The notes under the pieces are model-generated. The model worked only from the letters and a program-made list of their open reading frames with translations. It was not told the origin of the DNA and ran no database searches. Positions 1 through 7,879 of a stretch of 64,000 nt of DNA are shown one piece after another. The translations under genes and the position numbers were made by a program. How positions within the stretch are numbered: the stretch's first letter is position 1; the number at the start of each line of letters is the position of its first letter. This DNA is from CAXBCP01 sp963974055 (lineage in GTDB: Bacteria > Pseudomonadota > Alphaproteobacteria > MPNO01 > UBA830): positions 1 through 64,000 of the forward strand of contig CAXBCP010000011.1 of NCBI GenBank assembly GCA_963974055.1, in the 5' to 3' direction.

Positions 1-99
1 TGCGGGACATGTAAAACAGGCGGTGTAAACTACGTCCAACCGGGGCGTCGACTGTTGTCGCGATCCCGGGTGAGACGCCGAAATCCAAGGGAGACCACC

Positions 100-1404
100 A
101 TGCCGCAGGACATGTCCGACGCGACCGGCTTCGCCGCCGATGACGCACTGAACCCCCATTACGCGTGGGACCGCGCGATTCCGGCGCCGGGTCATTCCGG
201 GGTCGATTTCGAACAGCGGGTGGATTTTTCCCGGCTGCACAAATACCGGCTCGGCCGGGCGCACGAAGCGCTGGCGAATTCGGATCTCGGCGCGCTGCTG
301 TGCTTCGACAACAACAATATCCGCTACCTGACCTCGACCGTCATCGGCGAGTGGTCGCGCGACAAGGTGGCGCGCTATGCCATGCTGATGGGCGACCAGG
401 ACCCGCATCTGTGGGATTTCGGCTCCGCCGCCGCCCATCACCGCCTGCATGCGCCGTGGCTGCCGACCGATAACTGCCATGCCGGCATGCTCGGCCTGCG
501 CGGCACCGTGCCGCCCGCGGCCGGGCTGATGGAAAGCGCGGCCAAGGAAATCAAGCAGATGCTGGTCGATAACGGCATGGCCGACATGCCGCTCGGCGTC
601 GATATCTGCGAACCGCCCATGATGCTGGCGCTGCAGGCCGAGGGTATCGAGGTGCGCGACGGCCAGCAGGTGATGCTGGACGCCCGCGAGGTCAAAAGCA
701 TCGACGAGATCGTGCTGCTCAACCAGGCGGCGGCCATGGTCGACGGCGTCTATCACATGATCGGCGAAGAGCTCAAACCCGGCGTGCGCGAAAACGATAT
801 CGTCGCGAAGGCGAACGAGATGCTCTACGAAATGGGCTCCGACGACGTCGAGGCGATCAACGCGATTTCCGGCGAACGCTGCAATCCGCATCCGCACAAT
901 TTCACCGACCGCATCGTGCGCCCCGGCGATCAGGCCTTTTTCGATATCCTGCATTCCTATTCCGGCTACCGGACCTGCTATTACCGCACGTTCAATGTCG
1001 GCCGTTCCACCGATTCCCAGAGCGACGCCTACAAGCAGTGCCGCGAATGGATCGACGCGGCCATCGACCTGGTGCGCCCCGGCGTGTCGACCGACGAGAT
1101 CGCCGCCGTGTGGCCCAAGGCCGAGGAATTCGGCTTCTCCGACGAGATGGAAGCCTTCGCGCTGCAGTTCGGCCACGGTCTCGGCGTCGCGATCCACGAA
1201 CGCCCGATCATTTCGCGCCTGTGCTCGATGGACGACCCGAAGGAAATCAAGACCGGCATGGTCTTCGCGCTGGAAACCTATTGCCCGGCGACCGACGGTT
1301 TCTCCGCCGCGCGTATCGAGGAGGAAATGGTCGTGACCCCCGACGGGCCGCAGATCATCAGCCTGTACCCGGCCGAAGAACTGCCGATCGCGAACAAGTA
1401 CTGA
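100..1404 (+). CDS. M24-family metallopeptidase-like hydrolase (creatinase/Xaa-Pro peptidase fold) with altered metal site
   Basis: The protein has 434 residues from the ATG at 100, which follows a purine-rich GGGAGA; a TTG at 55 could add 15 residues but has no obvious ribosome site. The C-terminal half is the pita-bread fold of M24 enzymes. From the alignment pattern the five metal positions are D282, C293, H359 (in FGHGLGVAIHERP), E392 and E407. The second position is normally Asp and is Cys here (GYRTCYYRTF). Family members hydrolyse Xaa-Pro peptides, creatine or ectoine, or cleave DMSP; the substrate of this one cannot be named. It is followed 153 bp later by the 2-oxoacid dehydrogenase genes on the same strand. 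Fold assignment is confident; activity is not. Confidence 0.8.
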   Translation: MPQDMSDATGFAADDALNPHYAWDRAIPAPGHSGVDFEQRVDFSRLHKYRLGRAHEALANSDLGALLCFDNNNIRYLTSTVIGEWSRDKVARYAMLMGDQDPHLWDFGSAAAHHRLHAPWLPTDNCHAGMLGLRGTVPPAAGLMESAAKEIKQMLVDNGMADMPLGVDICEPPMMLALQAEGIEVRDGQQVMLDAREVKSIDEIVLLNQAAAMVDGVYHMIGEELKPGVRENDIVAKANEMLYEMGSDDVEAINAISGERCNPHPHNFTDRIVRPGDQAFFDILHSYSGYRTCYYRTFNVGRSTDSQSDAYKQCREWIDAAIDLVRPGVSTDEIAAVWPKAEEFGFSDEMEAFALQFGHGLGVAIHERPIISRLCSMDDPKEIKTGMVFALETYCPATDGFSAARIEEEMVVTPDGPQIISLYPAEELPIANKY

Positions 1405-1440
1405 TCGGGCGGGAAGCGCGCTCTCCGCGTTCGCTTCGGC

Positions 1441-1528
1441 TGTCATCCCGGCCCCGCGCCGGGATCCTGTGACGACGGCGGACAGACTGGCGGGCGGCTC
1501 TGGACCCCGGAATAAATCCGGGGTGACA
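1441..1528. repeat. Intergenic palindromic element with two hairpins
   Basis: The element is bounded by TGTCA (1441-1445) and TGACA (1524-1528). It contains two perfect hairpins: ATCCCGGC/GCCGGGAT with a 5-nt loop at 1445-1465, and ACCCCGGA/TCCGGGGT with a 5-nt loop at 1504-1524. This organisation resembles short REP-like palindromic repeats scattered between genes in many alphaproteobacteria. I see only one copy in this window, so its repeat status is inferred from form. It lies between the M24 gene and the E1-alpha gene and could act as a transcript-stabilising or attenuating structure. Confidence 0.5.
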
Positions 1529-1557
1529 TAGAATAAACCGGATAGGGAAACGGAAAA

Positions 1558-2646
1558 GTGGCAACCAAACCGAAAGCCGCGGCCAAGGGCAGGGCCGGCA
1601 GGAAAACGCCGGCGAAAACCGCGCCGAAGCGCGCGTCGTCGAAATCCAAGTCGATCGCCAATGACGATATCGGCGAAGACACGCGGCTTGCGCTGTGGCG
1701 CTCGCTGCTGGAAATCCGCCACGTCGAACAGCGCGCCTATGATCTGTTTCTCCAGAACCTGATCAAGGGCACGTCGCACCTGGCGCTCGGCCACGAGGCC
1801 GTGGCCGCCGGGTTCGCCACCGCAATGAACAAGGATGACTGGTCGTTCTGCACCTATCGCGGCCATCACCATACGCTGGCCCGCGGCGCGTCGATGGAAG
1901 GCGTGCTCGGCGAACTGATGGGGCGCGAATGCGGGCTGCTGCAGGGCAAGGGCGGCTCGATGCACCTGACATCGGTCGAGCACGGGGCCATGGGCTCCTA
2001 CGCCATTATCGGCGCGCATCTGCCGATCGCCATGGGCGCGGCCTGGACCTCGCAATACAAGAATACCGGGCAGGTATCGGTCTGCTTCTTCGGCGACGGC
2101 ACGACCAATATCGGCGCGTTTCACGAAGCGCTGAACATGGCGGCGGTATGGAAGCTGCCGGTGGTCTTCGTCTGCGAAAACAATCTTTACATGGAATACA
2201 CCCCGATCCATGACGTGACCGCAGTTCACAATCCGGCGGGCGACCGCGCGGCGTCCTACGGGCTGCCCAAGATCGTGATCGACGGCAACGACGCGGATGA
2301 AGTGTACCGCACGGCGCAGGCGGCGTTCGCCAAGGCGCGTGCCGGGGACGGACCGTCCCTGATCGAATGCCTGACCTATCGCCATTCCGGCCACAGCCGC
2401 GCCGATCCCGGCGATTACCGGCCGCCGGGCGAACTGGAGGCCTGGCTGAAAAAAGATCCCGTGCCGCGCTACCGCGAACGGCTTGCCGAATTCGGCATCG
2501 CGCAGGACGTGATCGACGGCATGGATGCCGAAGTCCTGGCGCAGGTCGATGCAGCCACCGAGATTTCCAAGGCCTCGCCGCCCCCCGGGCTGGAGCTGAT
2601 CGACGTCGATGTCTGGGCGGACGGAGGCACGTCATGGCGGAACTGA
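1558..2646 (+). CDS. 2-oxoacid dehydrogenase E1 component, alpha subunit (acetoin/pyruvate dehydrogenase type)
   Basis: The 362-residue protein starts at GTG 1558 behind GGGAAACGGAAAA. It is the thiamine-diphosphate-binding alpha chain of a heterotetrameric E1, which decarboxylates a 2-oxoacid (or cleaves acetoin) and passes the acyl group to lipoyl-E2. The ThDP motif begins GDGTTN at residues 179-184 and ends near VCENN. The phosphorylation-loop-like YRHSGHSRADPGDY is present. Odd feature: the first ~33 residues are an Ala/Lys/Arg-rich, histone-like tail (AAKGRAGRKTPAKTAPKR) not needed for the E1 fold. It overlaps the beta gene by 13 bp. Substrate choice between pyruvate and acetoin is not decidable; no E3 gene is nearby. 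Confidence 0.92.
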   Translation: MATKPKAAAKGRAGRKTPAKTAPKRASSKSKSIANDDIGEDTRLALWRSLLEIRHVEQRAYDLFLQNLIKGTSHLALGHEAVAAGFATAMNKDDWSFCTYRGHHHTLARGASMEGVLGELMGRECGLLQGKGGSMHLTSVEHGAMGSYAIIGAHLPIAMGAAWTSQYKNTGQVSVCFFGDGTTNIGAFHEALNMAAVWKLPVVFVCENNLYMEYTPIHDVTAVHNPAGDRAASYGLPKIVIDGNDADEVYRTAQAAFAKARAGDGPSLIECLTYRHSGHSRADPGDYRPPGELEAWLKKDPVPRYRERLAEFGIAQDVIDGMDAEVLAQVDAATEISKASPPPGLELIDVDVWADGGTSWRN

Positions 2647-3611
2647 CCTATCGCGAGGCGGTGGCCGCGGCCATCGCGCAGGAAATGCGCCGCGACGACG
2701 ACGTGGTCTTTCTCGGCGAGGATATCGGCAAGGCCGGCGGCGTGTTCAAGGCGACCGTCGGGCTGTTCAAGGAATTCGGCCCGGTGCGCGTGCGCGATAC
2801 GCCGATCTCCGAACAGGCCATTCTCGGCGCCGCCATGGGCTCGGCGATGACCGGCCTGAAACCGATCGCCGAAATCATGTTTTCCGACTTTCTGGCGGTG
2901 TGCTGGGATATCGTCGCCAATGAAATCGCCAAGGCGCGCTACATGACCGGCGGTCAGATGAGCATGCCGCTGGTGATCCGCACCGCCAATGGCGGCGGCT
3001 CGCGTTTCGGCGCGCAGCATTCCCAGTCGGTCGAAAACTGGGCGATGATGATCCCCGGCCTGAAGGTCGTTGCCCCGTCGAGCCCGGCTGACGTCAAGGG
3101 CCTGCTGGCCGCCGCGATCCGCGACCCGGATCCGGTGATGTTCTTCGAGCAGAAATCGCTCTATCCGATCAAGGGCGAGGTGCCGGACGGCGAATACGTG
3201 GACGAACTCGGCACCGCCAAGGTGCTGCGTGACGGCGGCGACGTGACCGTCGTGGCGCTTGCCGCGATGGTGCCGCGGGCGCTGAAGGCCGCGGAGGAAC
3301 TGTCGGCGAAACACGGCATCGAGGCGACGGTCGTGGATGTGCGCTCGCTGGTGCCGCTGGATACGCAAACCATCCTGCGCGAGGTCTCGAAGACCGGCCG
3401 ACTGGTGACGGTGGAGGAGAATCCCCGCCTGTGCGGCTGGGGCGCGGAGATCGCGTCTATCGTCGCCGATGAAATTTTCTGGGATCTCGACGGGCCGATC
3501 ATGCGCATTACCACACCGCATATTCCGTTGCCCGCAGCGGATGCGCTGGAAGATGCGACCATGCCGTCGGCGGAGCGCATCGTGCGCGAAATCGTCGAGA
3601 ATATCGATTGA
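2634..3611 (+). CDS. 2-oxoacid dehydrogenase E1 component, beta subunit
   Basis: The 325-residue protein starts at ATG 2634, placed by GGAGG at 2622-2627 inside the end of the alpha gene; the 13-bp overlap implies translational coupling. It is the transketolase-like beta chain (MAELTYREAVAAAIAQEM at the N-terminus, FLGEDIGKAGGVFK, then the FGAQHSQSVENWAM region) and completes the ThDP active site with E1-alpha. The length is normal for PdhB/AcoB. The E2 gene follows after 18 bp, so the three genes form one operon. The frame is open upstream of 2634, but that part is the alpha gene in another frame. Confidence 0.94.
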   Translation: MAELTYREAVAAAIAQEMRRDDDVVFLGEDIGKAGGVFKATVGLFKEFGPVRVRDTPISEQAILGAAMGSAMTGLKPIAEIMFSDFLAVCWDIVANEIAKARYMTGGQMSMPLVIRTANGGGSRFGAQHSQSVENWAMMIPGLKVVAPSSPADVKGLLAAAIRDPDPVMFFEQKSLYPIKGEVPDGEYVDELGTAKVLRDGGDVTVVALAAMVPRALKAAEELSAKHGIEATVVDVRSLVPLDTQTILREVSKTGRLVTVEENPRLCGWGAEIASIVADEIFWDLDGPIMRITTPHIPLPAADALEDATMPSAERIVREIVENID

Positions 3612-3629
3612 AGGCAGGGGAATAGCGCA

Positions 3630-4892
3630 ATGGATGTGATCATGCCCCAGCTCGGCGAAACGGTGTCGGAAGGCACGGTTTCGGTGTGGCACAGCAAGAT
3701 CGGCGACAAGGTATCGACCAAGGCGCCGCTTTTCGATGTGTCTTCCGACAAGGTCGAAATGGAAGTGCCGGCCCCGGCCGAAGGCACGCTGCTGGAAATC
3801 CGCGTCGATGCCGGCGCCACGGTTCCCGTGGGCGAAGTCGTCGCGATCATCGTCCGCGAGGGCGAGGTGATCGAGGCCGCCGCGGCGCCGGTTGCGAAAG
3901 CGGAAACCGTAGCGCCGAAAACCGCCGCCGCCCCGGTGCGCGACGTTTCGGTCAAGTCCGCCAACCGCGATGCCAGGGGCAACCCGCTGTCGCCCGCCGT
4001 CCGCCGCCTGGTCGCGGAAAACAGTCTCGATCCCGCGGCGATTTCCGGCACCGGCCTGAACGGCCGGCTCAAGAAAAAAGATGTGCTCGCCTATCTCGCC
4101 GACGGGGGCAGTGCCCGGTCCGCGTCGCCATCGCCTTCCAGGGCAATGCCGAAGCCGGCCCCGCTGGATTTCTCGGGCGAGGATACCGAGGTCATTCCGT
4201 TCAACAACCTGCGCCGCCTGACGGCCGAGCACATGGTCCGGTCGAAGGCGACCAGCCCGCACGTGCTGCAGGCGGTCGAGGCGGATTTCGCCCGCATCGC
4301 CCGGGCGCGGAGCGGTGTGTCCGCTGCGTGGAAAAAGCGCGAAGGGTTTTCGCTGACCTACCTGCCGTTCATTGCCAAGGCGGTATGCGAGGCGATCCGC
4401 GAATTCCCGCGGGTAAACGGCGCGATCGACGGCGAGAACCTGGTCGTGTTCCGCCGGATCAATCTCGGTATTGCCGTCGATCTCGATTTCGACGGGCTGG
4501 TTGCGCCGGTCGTGAAGGGTGCGGGCGAGATGACGCTGCACGAGCTTGCCCGCGCGATCCGGGACGTGTCCGACCGCGCGCGCAACAACCAGCTCAAACC
4601 CGACGATTTTACCGACGGGACCTACACGATTTCGAATTCGGGCGTGTTCGGGACCATGATTACGGCACCCATCATCAACCAGCCGCAGGTGGCGATCCTG
4701 TCGACCGACGGCATCACCAAGAAACCCGTGGTGATCGAGACCGAGGACGGCGACACCATCGGCATCCGCCCTGTCGGCGTGCTGGCGCAGAGTTTCGACC
4801 ACCGCGCGATCGACGGCGCCTATTCGGCGGCGTTTCTCAACCGGGTCCGCGAGATCATTCAGACCAAGGACTGGGCAACGGTTCTCGCGTAG
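3630..4892 (+). CDS. Dihydrolipoamide acyltransferase (E2) of the 2-oxoacid dehydrogenase complex
   Basis: The 420-residue protein has one N-terminal lipoyl domain with the attachment lysine K41 in SSDKVEMEVPAP. A peripheral subunit-binding domain follows at about residues 112-152 (LSPAVRRLVAENSLDP ... GRLKKKDVLAYL), and the catalytic domain carries SFDHRAIDG with H391 and D395. It transfers the acyl group from lipoyl-lysine to CoA and forms the core of the complex. It ends the three-gene operon and faces the lacI gene with only 7 bp between the stop codons and no visible terminator. No dihydrolipoamide dehydrogenase is in the window, so E3 must come from elsewhere. Confidence 0.94.
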   Translation: MDVIMPQLGETVSEGTVSVWHSKIGDKVSTKAPLFDVSSDKVEMEVPAPAEGTLLEIRVDAGATVPVGEVVAIIVREGEVIEAAAAPVAKAETVAPKTAAAPVRDVSVKSANRDARGNPLSPAVRRLVAENSLDPAAISGTGLNGRLKKKDVLAYLADGGSARSASPSPSRAMPKPAPLDFSGEDTEVIPFNNLRRLTAEHMVRSKATSPHVLQAVEADFARIARARSGVSAAWKKREGFSLTYLPFIAKAVCEAIREFPRVNGAIDGENLVVFRRINLGIAVDLDFDGLVAPVVKGAGEMTLHELARAIRDVSDRARNNQLKPDDFTDGTYTISNSGVFGTMITAPIINQPQVAILSTDGITKKPVVIETEDGDTIGIRPVGVLAQSFDHRAIDGAYSAAFLNRVREIIQTKDWATVLA

Positions 4893-4899
4893 GACACCG

Positions 4900-5922
4900 T
4901 CAAACCTTCACCGTCGACCCGCGGACGATGAGGTCGGGCCGCAGCATGGTCGCGCGGGCCGGCGTGTTCGGATTTTCGATCAGATCGACCAGGCGCCGTC
5001 CCGCTTCGCGGCCGAGTTCGTAATGGGGAATGCGCACCGTGGTCAGGGGCGGGGAAAGCCGGTCGACAAAGGGCATGTCGTTGAACCCGGTGACCGACAC
5101 GTCGTCCGGGCATTTGAGGTCGGCATCTGCCAGCGCTTCGTAGGCCCCAAGCGCGATCAGATCGTTCGCCGCGACAATGGCGGTGAAGCGCAATCCGCCG
5201 GCGATGAGTTGGGCTGCGGCGAGCAGGCCTTCGTCTTCCGAAAAGGCGGTGGTTTCCGCGATCAGCGCCGGGTCGGCGTCGAGGCCTTCGGCCTCCATGA
5301 CCTCTAAAAAACTGCGCCGTCGCGCTTCGCCGGTGGACAGGCTGCGGGGGCCCGCGATATGCGCAATCCGCGTGTGGCCGAGGCTTTTGAGATGCCGGAC
5401 CGCGAGTGCGATTCCAAGCGCATCGTCATTGACGATGGAAGAAACGCCGTCGGCATCGGCGGTCCGGTTGACCAGGACCAGCGGCAATCCGTCGGCGATG
5501 CATTCCGCGACGATGGGGTCGTCCCGCCGCGCGGTCGCAAGGATCAGCCCGTCGATCTGGCGGGAGCGCATGGTCGCGACGGCTTCTCTTTCGCGGGACG
5601 GGATATTGTCGGTATTGCCGAGAATGGCGCTATAGCCGTTGGCGCCGAGGGCGTCCTCGATGCCCCGGATGATCGGCGGGAATAGCGGGTTGGTGATATC
5701 GGGGATCAGCACGCCGATCGACCGGGTCCGGTTGGTGCGAAGGCCGCGCGCCGCCTGGTTCGGTCGGTAGCCCAGTTCGGCGGCGGCCGCCGTGACCTTT
5801 TCGACGATTTCGGAGGTGATGCGTCCGCGCGTTGCCGGATTCAGCACGCGCGATACCGTTGACGGGTGGACTCCGACACGTTCTGCGACATCGCGAATGG
5901 TTACCCGCGCCCGGTTTGGCAT
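4900..5922 (-). CDS. LacI-family transcriptional regulator
   Basis: The 340-residue protein starts at the ATG ending at 5922, preceded by GGAAGGAAAACA. The N-terminal helix-turn-helix and hinge helix read TIRDVAERVGVHPSTVSRVL near residues 7-27, followed by a periplasmic-binding-protein-like effector domain (GVLIPDITNPLFPPIIRGIE onward). The gene is divergent from the dehydrogenase-TauE operon. A LacI-type palindrome at 6089-6104 lies in the shared upstream region, so it probably represses that operon and perhaps itself in response to a small ligand. The 2-oxoacid dehydrogenase operon runs towards it and is a less likely target. The effector is unknown. Confidence 0.95.
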   Translation of the reverse strand: MPNRARVTIRDVAERVGVHPSTVSRVLNPATRGRITSEIVEKVTAAAAELGYRPNQAARGLRTNRTRSIGVLIPDITNPLFPPIIRGIEDALGANGYSAILGNTDNIPSREREAVATMRSRQIDGLILATARRDDPIVAECIADGLPLVLVNRTADADGVSSIVNDDALGIALAVRHLKSLGHTRIAHIAGPRSLSTGEARRRSFLEVMEAEGLDADPALIAETTAFSEDEGLLAAAQLIAGGLRFTAIVAANDLIALGAYEALADADLKCPDDVSVTGFNDMPFVDRLSPPLTTVRIPHYELGREAGRRLVDLIENPNTPARATMLRPDLIVRGSTVKV

Positions 5923-6088
5923 TGTTTTCCTTCCTGCTTTCAGCAGCTTAGCGCCGTTTACCCGTTTCGCCCAGATTCGTAAGGTTTCGTGGAGATGCGG
6001 GGTTTTGTTCGAATTCGTACGAGTACGGATATTGAGCCGCCATTGACTTGCCATGCCGAGGGTGCAGGCGTTAAAGTGTGCAACAATC

Positions 6089-6104
6089 GTGCAAACGATT
6101 GCAC
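6089..6104. promoter_or_regulatory. LacI-family operator candidate
   Basis: GTGCAAACGATTGCAC has perfect 6-bp arms (GTGCAA/TTGCAC) around ACGA, with the central CG step typical of LacI/PurR/GalR operators. It sits 50 bp before the dehydrogenase start at 6154 and 167 bp before the lacI start. An extra GTGCAA half-site lies at 6078-6083. The position in the divergent region beside a lacI gene makes this the likely binding site of that regulator. Confidence 0.65.
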
Positions 6105-6153
6105 ATAACATTCTAAGCATCAAGAAAACGACACCGACCGGGAGGGGCGACAG

Positions 6154-7092
6154 ATGGCTGGACAGGATCTTACGGAATATAAAATCGGCTGGATCGGCAC
6201 CGGGCGCATGGGCTTTGCCATGGCTTACCGGCTGCTCAAGGGCGGCGCCGACGTTTCGGTCTGGAACCGCACGAAATCCAAGGCGGAACCCCTGGCCGAA
6301 TTTGGCGCAACCGTGGTCGACAGCCCCGCCGATCTTGCCGGCTGCGATATCGTGTTCACGATGGTGGGCGGTCCCGCCGATTTCGTGGAGGTAACGCTCG
6401 GCGATGCCGGCGTGCTGTCGCAGAGCGAGAAGCCCAGGATGCTGATCGATTCGACGTCGGTCGACGAGGAAGCATCCGCCAAGGTCCGTGCCGCGGCGAG
6501 CGAAATGGGCATCCCGATGCTGGCGGCGCCGGTATCCGGCAACGCCAAGGTGGTGAAGGCGGGTAAACTGACATTCGCGGTTTCCGGCCCGGAAGACGCC
6601 TATAACACGGCCCGTCCGTATCTCGACGCCATCGGACGCGGATCGTCCTATGTGGGCGAGGGCGAACTGTCGCGTTTCATCAAGATCTGTCACAACGTGT
6701 TTCTCGGCGTGGTGATCCAGAACATGGTCGAAATTACGGTGCTCGCCGAAAAGGCGGGCGTACCGCGCCATGCTTTCCTCGATTTCCTGAACAACAGCGT
6801 CATGGGCTCGATGTTTTCGCGCTACAAGACGGGCTCGCTGGTGAATCTGGATTATTCGGTCACGTTTACGCCGAAGCTGCTGCTCAAGGATCTCGACCTC
6901 GGCCTCGCCGCGGCGCGCGCGAACGGGGTGCCGATGCCGGTGACGGCCGCCGCCCGGGAGATCGTGCAGTCGCTTATCGGTAACGGCTATACCGACGAGG
7001 ACTTCGCCGCCCTGCTGTCATTGCAGGCGGCGGCGTCCGGGCTTGAGCTCAAGTCCGAGAACAAGCAGGTACCCGACGGTCTGTCCGACTGA
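6154..7092 (+). CDS. NAD(P)-dependent beta-hydroxyacid dehydrogenase (3-hydroxyisobutyrate dehydrogenase family)
   Basis: The 312-residue protein starts at ATG 6154 behind GGGAGGGGCGAC. The Rossmann motif is GTGRMG at residues 15-20, followed by WNRTKSKAEPL. The substrate-binding loop APVSGNAKVVKAG and the catalytic lysine K177 (SRFIKICHN) match the family of 3-hydroxyisobutyrate, tartronate semialdehyde, gamma-hydroxybutyrate and sulfolactaldehyde reductases. Two TauE/SafE exporters follow in the same operon, and a LacI operator lies upstream. That context would fit an organosulfonate (sulfolactaldehyde-type) or C3/C4 hydroxyacid step, but the substrate cannot be read from the sequence. Confidence 0.9.
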   Translation: MAGQDLTEYKIGWIGTGRMGFAMAYRLLKGGADVSVWNRTKSKAEPLAEFGATVVDSPADLAGCDIVFTMVGGPADFVEVTLGDAGVLSQSEKPRMLIDSTSVDEEASAKVRAAASEMGIPMLAAPVSGNAKVVKAGKLTFAVSGPEDAYNTARPYLDAIGRGSSYVGEGELSRFIKICHNVFLGVVIQNMVEITVLAEKAGVPRHAFLDFLNNSVMGSMFSRYKTGSLVNLDYSVTFTPKLLLKDLDLGLAAARANGVPMPVTAAAREIVQSLIGNGYTDEDFAALLSLQAAASGLELKSENKQVPDGLSD

Positions 7093-7123
7093 CCGGGCCG
7101 GTCCGGCAAGAATTGCTGTTTAG

Positions 7124-7879
7124 GTGGAAATCGGGCTCGACCTCTATTCCCTGGGGATCATTTCGTTTGGTCTTGCCCTTGGCGCATTCGTCAAGGGGCT
7201 GACCGGCATGGGGCTGCCCCTTGTGGCGGTTCCGTTCATGGCGGGTTTCCTGGGGGCGGAACACGCGATCGTCGTGATGCAGATTCCGGGCCTGGTCTCA
7301 AATGCCTGGCTGGTGTGGAGACATCGCGGCGAAGCCCGCGCCGCGCCGCTCCGCTATGACATGATCATTCCCGCATCGCTGATGACGATCGTCGGTGTGT
7401 GGTTCCTGGACAGCGCGGATGACCGTGCAACGATACTGCTGCTTGCCGGCGCCGTCGCGTGTTTCCTGGCGCTGCTGCTGTTCAATCCTTCTTTCCGGCT
7501 GGATGGCAGGGCCGGGCGCATCGGGACGCCGATCGCCAGCATGCTGGGCGGTTTCACCCAGGGGGCCGCAGGGGTCTCGGGTCCGTTGTTTTCGACCCTC
7601 ATCCTGTCCTTCCGGCTCAAGAAGGAAGCCTATGTTTTCTATAACGGCCTGGTCTTCGGCCTGTTCAATCTCGTCCAGATCGTCGTCATGCTCGGGTTCG
7701 GCATGTTCACGGTGCAGCGCTTCGTCGAAGGCTGCCTTGCCCTTATCCCGCTGTTTATCTTTCAGTTTCTCGGTATGCGCCTGATGGGGTATGTAAGTGC
7801 CAAGGTCTTTACCGGCGCGGTCGTCGCCGTAATCGTCATTATGGAAATCAAACTCGTCTGGGAAGGGCTCGGCCTGTGA
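7124..7879 (+). CDS. TauE/SafE-family membrane transporter, first of a tandem pair
   Basis: The 251-residue integral membrane protein starts at GTG 7124 with a weak ribosome site. Its N-terminal half has the family motif GAFVKGLTGMGLPLVAVPF and the second repeat has GGFTQGAAGVSGPLFSTL, the two inverted halves of TauE/SafE proteins. About 7-8 hydrophobic segments are visible. The family exports sulfite, sulfonates or related anions. It lies 31 bp after the dehydrogenase and overlaps the next transporter gene by 4 bp, so it is probably under the same LacI control. Confidence 0.88.
   Translation: MEIGLDLYSLGIISFGLALGAFVKGLTGMGLPLVAVPFMAGFLGAEHAIVVMQIPGLVSNAWLVWRHRGEARAAPLRYDMIIPASLMTIVGVWFLDSADDRATILLLAGAVACFLALLLFNPSFRLDGRAGRIGTPIASMLGGFTQGAAGVSGPLFSTLILSFRLKKEAYVFYNGLVFGLFNLVQIVVMLGFGMFTVQRFVEGCLALIPLFIFQFLGMRLMGYVSAKVFTGAVVAVIVIMEIKLVWEGLGL

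Noticed and set aside
100..1404. Calling the M24 protein a DMSP lyase (DddP)
   Set aside because: DddP is an M24 enzyme common in marine alphaproteobacteria, but the aspartates I recall for its iron site are not all kept here (Cys at the second Asp), and no DMSP genes are nearby.
2469..4802. Long open frame of over 700 codons on the minus strand across the E1-beta/E2 genes
   Set aside because: It is antisense to clear E1-beta and E2 genes, is rich in Arg, His and Asp as expected from GC-rich antisense frames, and has no recognisable domain.
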